This document shows, piece by piece, positions 47,776 through 58,315 of a DNA stretch of 64,000 nucleotides. The notes beneath the pieces are model-generated. The model was not told the origin of the DNA, did no database searches, and saw only the letters and a list, made by a program, of their open reading frames with translations. Numbering within the stretch: the first letter of the stretch is position 1; the number at the start of each line of letters is the position of its first letter. The DNA comes from Gossypium raimondii (taxonomy: Eukaryota > Streptophyta > Magnoliopsida > Malvales > Malvaceae), in the NCBI RefSeq assembly GCF_025698545.1, contig NC_068572.1, positions 2,232,001-2,296,000 of the forward strand. Direction: 5' to 3'. Position numbers and translations under genes: made by a program.

Positions 47776-48211
47776 GATAAACTATAAAAATAGTCACTTT
47801 TGTTTACCTCATATTATATTTTAGTCAATTATGTTTGTAATATTACGTTTTAGTCACTTACGTTATCGTTGTCACTCTACTGTTAAACTCCATTACCACC
47901 TTTGCGATAGTCCTACATGACAATCCAAATGAGTTTTAAATGCCAACTTGGATGTCCAGTTGCTGAGATGAAAATAGGTTTTTAATTAAATAAATTTAAA
48001 TTGGACTGACATGTAAGACATCCAAGTTGGCATTTAAAACCTATTTGGACTGCAACGTAGGACCGCCATTAGAGATGTAACAGAGCTTAACGGTAGGGTG
48101 GTCACTTTGTAACAAAACAATAGCCTAAATGACTAAAACGTAACATTTCAAACATAAGTGACTAAAATGTAATCTGAGACAAGCAAAAGTGACTGTTTTT
48201 GTAGTTTACCC
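47776..48211. mobile_element. Foldback element, MULE-type MITE, copy 4
   Basis: Left end GATAAACTATAAAAATAGTC and right end GTAGTTTACCC; arms carry ACGTTTTAGTCACTTACG and the complement. Flanks TTTTTTAAA and TTTTTAAAA agree apart from a one-base shift. About 436 bp. The centre (CCAACTTGGATGTCC ... ACATCCAAGTTGG) matches the 33902 copy, so these two form a subfamily. Confidence 0.7.
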
Positions 48212-49650
48212 TTTTTAAAATTATTTATTTAATTATAGGTAAACTACCTAGTTAGTCACCCAACTTTTAGAGCACTTTCATTTTGGTCACCCAAAATGAA
48301 TTCCTTGCAATTTCATCACCAACTTTTAGGATGTTTTCATTTTAGTCACCCAACTTCTAAGTCGCTTCCATTGTGGTCTCCTGAAAAATATTATTTTTTA
48401 AAGTATTGATAGGGGTAAAAAACATATTTATTAAAATGAAAAGTGGTAAAAACTAAAATAATGCATTAAAATTGTCAAATTGTACTTGTTTACCTCTTTG
48501 CGAAAGTTTTAAATTTCTTTTTTCAATATTAAAGTTTTAAATTTCAAAAATCAAAATTGTTAAATGAATTGTTGATTTTTTTCGTAAGCCTATTTGTTAT
48601 TATAAGGTTAAAATTAATTTAATTAAATAATTAATTTAATCTCCATCTAAAATTTAAAAATTTATTTTATGTTTCCAAATTAATATCGACTCAAATAACT
48701 CATTTTTAGTAATTGTTTATAAAACTCAAATTTCTTTTGATTAGTAATTAATTTTATTTTTCATGCCAAACAAAACTCAAAATATTTTTATTACATCCTT
48801 AACCAAACGAAGAATAAGCAATTAATTTTAACATGAAAGATTTGGGATTATATAATCAAAATAAGTTAGTTTATTGAAAGTATTAAATATGAGTTATTTG
48901 AGTGATTTAGTTAAAGATAATCTTGAAACATAAAATAAAATTTTGAAATTTAGAAGGAGATTAAATTAATTAATTTTAATATTATAGTAACAAATCGACT
49001 ATATTATTAAGGGATAATTTTTTAATAATTTATTTTTTAATTTTAATGTTTTGAAAATTAAAATTTAATATTAAAAATAAAATTAGAACTTTTAGCAAGG
49101 GGATAAACAAGTACAAGTTGATAAATTATTTGTTAAACAAGAACGACTCGAAATGACATAATTTGGAATTAACTCAACCTAAAATGACTACCCAAAACAA
49201 TCCAAAAATTTTAAAACTTGATTTTACTTACCTAGATTGATCCGAACCAAAGTTAACCTAACTCGCCTAATTGACTACTTCTAAGAAGTGTAAATGTATA
49301 TAAATTTTGACACAATTTTGTTTACTTAGTATTAACTCAGTCACGGATCTAAATTAACAATCCAATCTCACTAGCATAAATTCAAAAATGACCTAAATAA
49401 GAAATGATCTAAACTTAAAAGGATGAGAACTGGATATAATCGAACTCAAAAAACTTGTATAATAAGAATGATTCAAAATGACTTGAATTTAAAATTAACT
49501 CGAACCCAAAATAATCTAAACTAGAAATAATCCTTACTCAAAATTATGCAAAAAATTTAAATTTTGAAATCAACGATCTAAATTAATCCGAATCAAAATC
49601 AATCCAACTCGCCCAATTTACCAGTTTAAAACACACATTTTTATTCAAGT
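48212..49650. other. AT-rich DNA with a partial foldback and a degenerate repeat
   Basis: 48237-48390 reads like one arm of another foldback (GGTAAACTACCTAGTTAGTC, repeated TTTCATTTTGGTCACCC). 49120-49640 is a monotonous AACTCGAACCCAAAA-type low-complexity stretch. No gene. Confidence 0.4.
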
Positions 49651-50377
49651 ATTAACTCAATTGTAAGGCACTAGTAGCCGTGTCTCCGGCATCATCGTCA
49701 GTGCCGGAAATTCCACTGTCAATCATGTTTGTGCTGTTGTCATCAGGTTCCATTAGTGCTGATGAGGTTTCCCCGGTTAAAGAGCATATTCAAGGTTCCA
49801 TAAAACATCTCCCATCGATGGCCTATCAATGCCGTACTCGGCAAGGCACTTCTCAGCCGTCTCTCCGTAATTCTTAAGAGAAGCCGGATTCACTTTCCCG
49901 ATCAGATTCGAGTCCATAATTTGATCCAACATGCCTTTCTTCTGCAATGCATTGCCTATTCCGCGATGTTAACTTGTTCTCGACGCAGAACCGGATTTAA
50001 AGCCGGCCTAGTGCGGAGAACTTCCATTCGTACCACAACGATCGACCATTATCGGAGCCGATGGTAAGTCCTGTCCCAATTCCGGAATAGGATAAAAGTA
50101 AAGCCAGGCCCAATGCCGGGGAAAACTCAAGCCGATCGATATATCGGAGACGGAACAAGACTAGAACTAGAACTAACAACAAAAGAAGTTCCACTCTTTA
50201 ATGAAGCGAAAGAATGGGCTGAATCAGGGACACAAATTCTACCACGAAAAGTTCCATTTTTTGAAGAACCACAAGCAATGAAATAGTTATCAATGAGAGT
50301 AGATAAAGGCTTGTTTTTTGCAACAACAAAACAGTAGCTGAAACCAAATACATCAAGTTCCATACTTTAATCTCCAT
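49651..50377 (-). pseudogene. Internally deleted CrRLK1L (FERONIA/THESEUS-type) receptor kinase
   Basis: The 5' end reads MEIKVWNLMYLVSATVLLLQ from the ATG at 50377, a signal-peptide-like start. A frameshift then leads to IDNYFIACGSSKNGTFRGR and PSPIYRSA, the beginning of a malectin-like ectodomain, ending at a stop at 50127. The reading then jumps to kinase subdomain X/XI debris: RPALNPVL (about 49986-50008), [35 protein letters not shown] and the Ser-rich tail, with more stops. Family genes are intronless and about 2.5 kb; only 0.73 kb is left, so most of the ectodomain, the membrane segment and the kinase core are gone. This is a dead relic unless the assembly is wrong here. Confidence 0.85.
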
Positions 50378-50670
50378 TATTAACAATAAAAAAAATCCCT
50401 CAAATTTGCAAAAGAATTACCCTCAGATCTTAAGTAACCCTGAAACAAATCAAACCATTGTAAACACAATGCAAAAATTACATGAACTTTACTTCAAAGG
50501 TCATCAATGGGCTTACCTTATAAATGAAGCCAAAATGGGAAACAATCAGCTATTCCTAGAAATGGGTTTTGAATTTAAGTCTCTCTGGATTCAAAAAAAG
50601 AAAATTTAACTTTGAAATAAGAGAATTTTCCAGGCTGTTCATTAAGAGAATTAGAAAAGTCAAAAAAAAA

Positions 50671-50692
50671 GAAAGAAAGAAAGAAAGAAAAA
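50671..50692 (+). repeat. (GAAA)n microsatellite
   Basis: Five GAAA units upstream of the receptor-kinase relic. Confidence 0.8.
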
Positions 50693-50989
50693 GCTTTGAA
50701 TTTTCCTGTGCTTTGTTAACTTAATTATAAAAGAAAAGCTCCATGAAAGTGCTGCAGCTGAAGCTATTATATTAAGGTAATATTTGAATTTTAATATGAA
50801 AAAAAGAAAAAATTGGGGGAAAAAAATTAAAATTTTGAAGTGAAAGAAAATGGTTTTAAATAATAATAAAAAATTGATTTTGGAAGGGAATGGTTTGAAG
50901 GCGTGGGAGCCGGTGAGCGACAGTGTTGACGGAGAAAGTTAACGGTCTTTTAAACAGAGTCAAATTGTAGGGACCGTTTGGCGCGTTCA

Positions 50990-51285
50990 AGGTTAAAGTA
51001 CTTGAAAGATCCTTATATTATAGAGTATGTTTCAAATTAGTCCCTTTATTATTAAATGGATCAATTTAATCCTTGTGCTATTCACCTAAATTGTAATATA
51101 TTTAATATTTACTGTATAAAATTGTGTTAAAAATATATTTTTAATTGCTAAATAGTAAATATTAACTCTATTCCAATTTGACATTATTTAATTTTTTTAA
51201 TAGTAAAAGAACAAAATTGACCCTTTTAATAATAGAGACTTATTTAATATAAGGACCTCTTAAGTACATTCACCCTTTAATTGAT
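50990..51285. mobile_element. Foldback element, about 295 bp
   Basis: The left arm (AAAGTACTTGAAAGATCCTT) pairs with the right (AAGGACCTCTTAAGTACATT) and continues through AATTAGTCCCTTTATTATTA and TAATAATAGAGACTTATTTA. AT-rich, non-coding. Confidence 0.6.
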
Positions 51286-51738
51286 GTCTCTTTTAACGGT
51301 ATATTAATGGTTAAGAGTATACCATGTTAAAGGAAATTTTAATATTAAGTCATTTATAATTAACAAGTGATGGAGTGCGCAATGTAGATTGTACTTTTAA
51401 TAGAAGAATTTAAGTTTGAGCGTTAAAGACGAATAATTGATTAATAATTATTCGAATATTTTAAATACTATTTTGCTGATGGGCAAATACGAATCTAATA
51501 TATGTTATGCATGTCTATAGTCATTTAACATTTGGGGAGGTTGATCTAATGAGATTTTCTTGTATGATGATTGATTTGAAAAAGTCTTTTAAGTACATTA
51601 GAAATGTATAATAAATTTAATAACATTTAAATCGAATTCAATTTAAACTTAATAAAAAATTATGTAATTATTATTATTTTATAAAAAAATTGATAACTTT
51701 TTTTTTTGTTATTTCGAACTTAATTAACATCACTCTGC

Positions 51739-51928
51739 CGATTCAGTCTTAATTCGATTGGCATGAGTATTGTTGCTAATGCAAGAGTATGTGAGTTAGA
51801 GTGCACTGAAGCGCATTGTCCTCCTATTTATGGGTTAAGCTTGGGAAGGGGATATAGGTAGTTCTAGGCATTGTGTAAAAAAAAAATAGATATGATCAGA
51901 ACCTATAATGAGATTATTCAAAAAAAAT
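51739..51928 (+). mobile_element. tRNA-derived SINE-like element, copy 4
   Basis: CGATTCAGTCTTAATTCGAT, then GAAGCGCATTGTCCTCCTAT, GGGTTAAGCTTGGGAAGGGG, ATGATCAGAACCTATAATGA and an A-run tail. First of three copies in 700 bp. Confidence 0.75.
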
Positions 51929-51980
51929 CACTCTATTTTATGTATAGTATTTGTGAATTTAAAATTTCAAAAAAAAAAAA

Positions 51981-52163
51981 CCGATTGAGTCTTAATTTGA
52001 TTGGTATGGACTTTGTTGCTAATGAAAGAAGACATTGATTCAAGTGCGTTGAAGTGTATTATCCTCCTATCTATGGGTTGGGGAGGGACTATAAGTAGTT
52101 CTAGGCATTGTGTCAAAAATAATAGATATGATCAGAATGAGATTATTAAAAAGAAAAAAAAAA
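51981..52163 (+). mobile_element. tRNA-derived SINE-like element, copy 5
   Basis: CCGATTGAGTCTTAATTTGA, then GTGTATTATCCTCCTATCTA, GGGTTGGGGAGGGACTATAA and ATGATCAGAATGAGATTATT. Preceded by an A-run of ten and followed by an A/G-rich tail. Confidence 0.75.
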
Positions 52164-52253
52164 GTAAAGCAACTTTAACACAACATTAACGTGATTAACT
52201 AAATTATGTCTTTGGGTTATAAGGACAGATTTAGTGGATGTCTCTAAGCAAAT

Positions 52254-52438
52254 CGATTAAGTCTTAGTTTGATTGATATCGATATTGTTATTAGTGCAGG
52301 AAGACGTGGGTTCAAGTGTGCTGAAGCACATTATCCTCTTATTTAAAGGCTGGGGAGGGATTATGAATAGTTGTAGGCATTGTATCAAAAAGAATATATA
52401 TAATAAAAAATTATAATAAAATTAATGCTAAAAAAAAT
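52254..52438 (+). mobile_element. tRNA-derived SINE-like element, copy 6
   Basis: CGATTAAGTCTTAGTTTGAT, the B-box-like GTGGGTTCAAGTGTG, GAAGCACATTATCCTCTTAT and an A-rich tail. More diverged than copies 4 and 5. Confidence 0.7.
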
Positions 52439-52859
52439 AAAAATACTCTAAACAACCCTAACTCGATAATTATGATTAATTTATTTATTTTTTGAATTTA
52501 TTCGACATTTTAAATGTAATTATGAACAAAACCTGATTTAAAAGAGAACAATATGTGAATCTAACTTTGTGATAATATCAGTAACTTTACTAGCAATGTG
52601 CAAATGAATGAATGATGAACTTGAATATCTTTATTTTGCATTTTGTCTCTAACAAAATGAAAATTAATTGTTGTATATTTTATTATACGTAGATTTCATG
52701 AGTGGATTTTGTCTAATTAAATTTCGATTCATCTTCTATTTATGCTTTATATTTATTTGATTTTACTTTTTAATTATTTGGACATGTATTTGTGATTTAT
52801 TATATCTTTGGGGTATGTCTCGCATTTATTAAATAGTTTACAGGAACTTAACAAAGATA

Positions 52860-53499
52860 GGCGAAACAGGCAAGACGTCACGACGTGAAGGACATCGACA
52901 TTGTGATGAGGGGCGATGTCACGACGTATTGAGTTCTCCAATTGACGGAGAGGACAACATCATGACGAGTATGCATTGGACGTTATGATGACGCGATGTA
53001 TTCCCCAAGTAATATAGTCAAGTTTTGGCAATCAAGTATGACTTCTTCTCACAGTCGAACTCTGATTACTCCAAGGATATTTGAATATGATTAGAACTTT
53101 AATCTTAACCTACTTAAAGGGGTCATTATATCCTTATTTTAATGAGGCAATTAAAAATGTAGTACTACATAGCTTTTTTGGGGGGGGGCAACAAGATGTA
53201 GTCACAGATGAGTTTTAGTAAGAGTTTTCGTGGTAACTATGGAGAGAATTTTGTACCCCTTTTGAGAGAACTCTACAAGCGATAGGGCTTTTTATTCGGG
53301 GTTTTGAGTAATGTGCATTTAGTACATTTAAATTTATTTTCTCCATATTGTACTTTCATTTGTTTACTCATTTAGTGAAAAGTCAAAGCCTCATTTGTCC
53401 GTGATTTTTATCCTCTTCAGAAGAGCTTTCCACGTAAAATTTGTGTTCAATCTTCTCTACACTTTCTATTTTGTTGTTTATACAAGTTGATCCCCAACA
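52860..53499 (+). mobile_element. Copia-type LTR remnant
   Basis: The right part (about 53396-53480) matches the R/U5-like block of the LTR at 2712-3130: CCGTGATTTTTATCCTC, AGAGCTTTCCACGTAAAAT. It ends CCCCAACA. The left part carries repeated GACGTCACGACGTG and GATGTCACGACG words. The true left border is not defined; no coding region follows. Confidence 0.5.
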
Positions 53500-54105
53500 A
53501 TATCTATACTTTTAAGTAATATATCCTTTGTGAAGATTTTTTATTCTATCCTCATAAAATAATTATCCTTATGTTTAATTAATCGTAGTTAATTATTAAG
53601 TTAAACTCCTCAATTACTAAATAATGAAAAATATGACTATTGAGATTTTAATTTTAGGTTTCATCTCTAAACAATTTCTAATTCATTATCTTATTAAAAA
53701 TGTTAATTTTAAATTTTAAATTATCAATCATATAAAACAACTAGCCAAAAATCAACATAAAATGAAAATGATTAATAATGTACTTTACCCATTCTTTTAA
53801 TTTTTAACACCAAATTCTTTTTAATTCATTCCAGTCACTAACTTTTATTTCTCCGATCTTAAATTAATAAAATAAAAATATAAAATATCATTAATTAACT
53901 CGAGTTTTATTAATATTAAGTAGATGATTGTACAAAATTAACCAAATAAATTTTTGTTTACTTTTTTATATAAGTGTAGCATCACGATTCTTAATCTTTT
54001 CAGTTATAAAGTGAACCAATAAAAAATTTAACAAAAGAATGAACCCTTAGGCTTATTAACAAGAATTGAATGATGAACATTTCAAAAAAAAATGAATGAA
54101 GAAAA
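53500..54105. other. AT-rich intergenic DNA downstream of the TIR gene
   Basis: No feature recognised. Its right end should hold the 3' UTR of the minus-strand TIR gene. Confidence 0.4.
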
Positions 54106-55161
54106 TTAATGAAAATTAATACTTTTCATCTCAATCAAGCTTTCCATCACAATTTCTGAAGCACTATTCACCACATCCAACCAATTCCTACATAACATTG
54201 AAAATAAATTAAAGTTAGTAAAAGGTTTGTGATAATTAAAAAAAAGTACAAATGATTGTAAATATTAAAATTGAATATTGTCGATATGAGCCAAATGAAT
54301 TAAGCTCGAATTTAATTAAAAAATTACTTACAATTTGGGATAGAAAAAGGATCCCAAATATTAGAATATAAATTCAGGTTACTAGCTGCTACTTATATTT
54401 TAAACATAATATTCAGGGCCGGTCGACCCTAGTTGAAAAATCGCTTGCCTTGGATCAATATCCTATAGGTTGATTGAGCCACTCGACTTATAAACACGTC
54501 TAATATAATGTTAAACTTGTAAATATTAAAATAATACTTTTATAAACCAAATGAATTAAACCCTTAGTTCAACAAAGTTGAAATAAAAAAAAATCCAAAA
54601 ATATTGAAATGTCACTTTGAAACCCTACCAAAAGATTGAGTCATCTTACCCTTCCAAAGAGTCAAAAGTGAGCCCAACCGTACACTTAGCCTCCTCGAGA
54701 GCCGACTCGAACCGTAGTAAATCCTTTTTCGGAACATTCCCATTATCAGTGACACTTAGTTGCGAAGGTTTAACGTCGCAAAAGATTGGGATCACTTTCT
54801 TCTTAGACTCCGCGAAGAGAGCCAATTCATGCAGGCAAAAGTAAGACTTGCAATAATTCGGCGAGAAAACAGCGATGCCAACTTTACAGTTCCTTATCGC
54901 ATTATCAATGTGGTCGAAAAGTTTATCCCCCGGTTTCATATTCTTGTTGTCCAAAAATGGTTTCAACTTCTGTCGTGAAAGGTGGTCGTAGAGTAATGTC
55001 GCTAGAGTTCTTTTGGTGTCAATGCCTCTATGGTTGATGAATACATCGCAATAAGCTTTGTTTTTCGTCACCGCATCGTTAGTTGCCAATAAATTTTTCG
55101 TCGCTGTTTGGCGAGCAAGAAAATTCTTGATGACAGCTGATGAATAACGTTGCCTATGCAT
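54106..55161 (-). CDS. TIR-only (TX-type) protein
   Basis: Exons 54650..55161 and 54106..54187; intron of 462 bp, GT-AG, split Gly codon; 197 aa. The TIR domain spans about 36-165: YCDVFINHRGIDTKRTLATL (37-56), then FLDNKNMKPGDKLFDHIDNA, IAVFSPNYCKSYFCLHELAL (96-115), and KKVIPIFCDVKPS. E112 in CLHEL lies where plant TIR NADases have their catalytic glutamate. Exon 2 supplies NWLDVVNSASEIVMESLIEM, the usual end of a TIR module, then a stop. There is no NB-ARC or LRR, so this is TIR-only, not a truncated NLR with remnants nearby. The 35-residue N-terminal extension is basic and Ala/Ser/Thr-rich and could be a targeting peptide. TIR-only proteins act in immune NAD+-based signalling. ATG 55161 has a TATA box about 130 bp upstream. 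Confidence 0.88.
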
Positions 55162-55290
55162 GCTTTTCGATCAAGTACAAGAGGAAAATATACGAAAAAA
55201 AACCCTAATTATAATTTTCTCGTTTAACCCCTTTTTTGTGATTTTATCTTAAGAATGTTCGGTTTTAATTGTGCATAATGTATGTGTGCG

Positions 55291-55298
55291 TATATATA
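55291..55298 (-). promoter_or_regulatory. TATA box for the TIR gene
   Basis: TATATATA on the minus strand, about 130 bp upstream of the ATG at 55161. It would give a leader of about 100 bases. Confidence 0.5.
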
Positions 55299-55573
55299 GG
55301 AGAGTTTAATTGAATGAGTCTAAGGGAGATCTAGAACTTGGGTTACAAGGTTTTTACTTCTATAGTTGAATTGAAAGAAGGAAAATATGAAGATAGAGAG
55401 CATGCATTTGATTTTGACTAGGAGGAAGAAAGGAAACTTGACCAAATCTATGCCTTTGGACAAATTGGAACAATTTTTCCATTGACCCTTCAAACAAGTG
55501 AAATTTTGAAAGCCCTTTTTTTTTCTTTATTTTTGTATAGTATAGTTTTGTGTATACATATAACTTTTTAGAG

Positions 55574-55827
55574 CAAGGGTGAATCTAGAAATTCTTTTAG
55601 CGGGGATTAGAATTTAATTATAAAATTTCGATAGATCAAAATATAAATTTATTATGTATTAATTTATAATTTCATTATTTTTGAATGGACTAAATAGAAT
55701 TTTTTTTAGAGGAGTGAAAGAGTAATTTTACTATATTAATTTATAATTTTTTATTCATAAAAGGATTGAATTGATTTTTTTTTTTTGGAGGGCCGAGCTC
55801 CTACCTGTCCCTTCAAATTTGCCTATG
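55574..55827. mobile_element. hAT-like MITE, second clear copy
   Basis: 254 bp starting CAAGGGTGAATCTAGAAATT and ending CCCTTCAAATTTGCCTATG. Flanks TTTTAGAG (55566-55573) and TTGTAGAG (55828-55835) agree at 7 of 8. Its interior GGGGATTAGAATTTAATTA and GGAGGGCCGAGCTCC resembles 25845-26108. A further decayed relative follows immediately (55836-56040). Confidence 0.6.
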
Positions 55828-55835
55828 TTGTAGAG

Positions 55836-56040
55836 GGTCGAATTCAAATTTTTTTTCTAGAATGTCAAGAATGAGCTAAAATGCAATTTCACTATTTTAT
55901 TGACATGTATCTTTATAATTTTAAGGACTAAATAAAAAATTATCATTTTTTAACTTAAAATTTCATAAATTTTTAATGGCCAAAGGCATTTTTTTTTATT
56001 TTAAAGGGGTCAAGCCCTACTTGCCTCTTTGCCTTCACTT
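55836..56040. repeat. Decayed relative of the hAT-like MITEs
   Basis: GGTCGAATTCAAATTTTT ... AAAGGGGTCAAGCCCTACTT, the same order of blocks as the element directly to the left. Termini are lost. Confidence 0.4.
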
Positions 56041-56622
56041 TTGGTACATAAATTATTATGTTTGTATCATGTTAATCGCGTTTATTTTATTTTTTTTGAA
56101 TTACAATATGAGAGCAAAGCCTTAACTAGCGCGACTCGAACTGGGGCTACACCTGGGATGGTGAACATTCAGACCAACACAGGGTTCAATCGTATTCATT
56201 GTTTGAACGTATCGACACAACAAAAATTATAAAATTTAAGTTGTTACAATATTTTTATTAAACATTTTTGTAGAATATTATTTGTCACATTATTTTTATG
56301 TTTTTAAACATGTTATGATTTCCCTAAAATAAAATAAAAAAAAGGGTAAAAATATTACAAGACTTATTCTTTAGTGTACAATATTTAGAAAGAAAGAGTC
56401 AAACAAAAAGAACATGTTAAAGTTAGTTGTGTTTGTCTAGTTTTGACTGTTTGATTATCAAACAAAGGCAGCATATTGAAATAGAAAGAAAACAATTTTT
56501 AAGTCTTGAATGAGTGTTTCTTAATGTCGAAATGGAAATTTCCATCACTTCTTCATGTGGGTTTTGAAATATACCCACCCACCAATAAATTGAAAATAAT
56601 TAATCTAGTTTTGAAATATGTG
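56041..56622. other. AT-rich intergenic DNA
   Basis: Around 56110-56180 the minus strand has CCAGTTCGAGTCGCG, a B-box-like word, in a slightly GC-richer patch. It may be a minus-strand retroposon scrap; not enough for a call. Confidence 0.3.
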
Positions 56623-57170
56623 CAGATCTGATCATGGGCTGAGCTGGGTCAATGTAAATTTTTAAGTCTATTTTTTAAGTTCGAGTCTAGTGTAACCTGA
56701 AAATTGAGTTTAAAATTTTGTTTAAGCCCGATTCAGATAAAAATACTAAACTTGAGCCCGACCTAGCCCGTTCGTATTAATTTTTTATATAAAAATAAAT
56801 TTAAAAAATATAATAAAATAAATACACTAAAAACATCAAAATAAATGTTTCCCAACAAATTGAAAATACATTAAAAAAACTCTTTATACTTAAATTTAAC
56901 ACTAAGATATTGCAACTTAATAAGCAAATGCTTCTAAAATAATAGCAAAATTAATAATAAAACAAGAGTTAAACAATATGCAAATAATAACAACAAAATA
57001 GTAGTAATATAATAGCAAAATTATAGCAAAACAACATCAAAACAGCAATAAAATTTTTTTAGGTAAATTCAAGCTGAGCTGGGTTCGGGCAAAAAACTTA
57101 CCCGAGGCCCAATCCGTTTAAAAAACATGCCTTATTTTTTTGTCCAAACCCAACCCACCTTATTTTATAC
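56623..57170 (+). mobile_element. GATCATG-ended repeat, fourth copy
   Basis: Starts AGATCTGATCATGGGCTGAG, then GTTTCCCAACAAATTGAAAA and the AACAACAAAATAGTAGTAAT tract as in the copies at 27616 and 32366. The right terminus is missing or replaced by the repeat at 57200. Confidence 0.55.
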
Positions 57171-57199
57171 TTTTCTATATATATTTATTTTATTTATAT

Positions 57200-57625
57200 A
57201 TATATATATATTATGTAACTTATATCACATAAAATTAAATAGAGTTAATGTGCAAATTTGCCCATTAAATATAATGGCAAATTACAATATCCACTTATAG
57301 TATGGTGACAAATTTACACTATAGCTCAATTAAATATGTAACAATATAATACTATGTAAATATTAAAAATATATGTTAAGTTGTCTAAATTTAAAATTTT
57401 AATAAAAGAAAACATCTAAAATATTAAATATTAAATTAAAATTAATATATATTTTTAAAAATAATATGAATGGATTTAAAATAAGTTTGGGTTAGACATC
57501 TACAAATATGAATGGGCCAAAGTAAAATTTTACACTCATAATTTGAGCCAGGTTAGATTTGAACAAATATAAAATATACTAATATCATACATAAGCTGGT
57601 ACAAACTCGGCCCAACCTATGAACA
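57200..57625. repeat. Interspersed repeat ending CCTATGAACACTT (copy 2 of 2)
   Basis: Same order of blocks as 6660-7165: TTATGTAACTTATATCACAT, ATGTTAAGTTGTCTA, ACATCTACAAATATGAATGG and CCCAACCTATGAACAC. It directly follows the 56623 copy, so the two may be fused or one inserted beside the other. Confidence 0.5.
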
Positions 57626-57931
57626 CTTTTAATTAACCTTTTTTTTCGTTGAAATTATATTTTCATATGAAACTAAAATGATCGGATTGAAAAACATGGG
57701 CTATATCTATAATACGCATAATAAGTGACAAATAGTCATATTTAAAATTTTAAAAATATATGGACTTATTCCGCAACTTATTAATGACAAATTTTTAAAT
57801 GACTTTTTCAAAGGATGGGAATTAAATTATAGGGGAGAAATAGCGTAGGCAAAATTGATTGAATATATTTTAGGTTTGAATAATGGATTTAGATAATAAG
57901 TTTAGCCTATTTAAAAATAGATTAAACTTGT

Positions 57932-58070
57932 CGATTGAATATTAATTTGATTGGTATGGGTATTGTTGTCAATGCAGGAGGACGTGGGTTTGAATGCGTT
58001 GAAGCACATTATCGTCCTATTTATGGATTGGGGAGGAGCTATATCTAGTTCTAGACATTGTGTCAAAAAA
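57932..58070 (+). mobile_element. tRNA-derived SINE-like element, copy 7
   Basis: CGATTGAATATTAATTTGAT, GGACGTGGGTTTGAATGCG, GAAGCACATTATCGTCCTAT and GGATTGGGGAGGAGCTATAT, ending GTGTCAAAAAA. The 3' AATGAGATTATT block is absent. Confidence 0.7.
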
Positions 58071-58184
58071 TACCATGAATAAGTTAAAACATACAAACTA
58101 AAATTTTCTAAATAAATATGAAAATAATATATACTAGATTATGTTGTTCTCACATCGTAGGTAAATAAATATGAAATATATATG

Positions 58185-58315
58185 TTGATTGAGTCTTAAC
58201 TCAATTGGTATGAGCATTATTGTCAATACAGGAAAATGTGGGTTCGAGTGCGCTGAAGCGCATTATTCTCCTATCTATAAGTTTGAGGGCTATGAATAGT
58301 TCTAGACATTATGGC
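58185..58315 (+). mobile_element. tRNA-derived SINE-like element, copy 8
   Basis: Best tRNA-like head of the set: TTGATTGAGTCTTAACTCAA, then TTGGTATGAGCATT (A box) and GTGGGTTCGAGTGCGC (B box), GAAGCGCATTATTCTCCTAT. The 3' part is cut short after GTTCTAGACATTATGG. Confidence 0.75.

Noticed and set aside
56110-56180. Possible tRNA gene or minus-strand SINE
   Set aside because: Only a B-box-like word is visible; there is no A box at the right distance and no cloverleaf.
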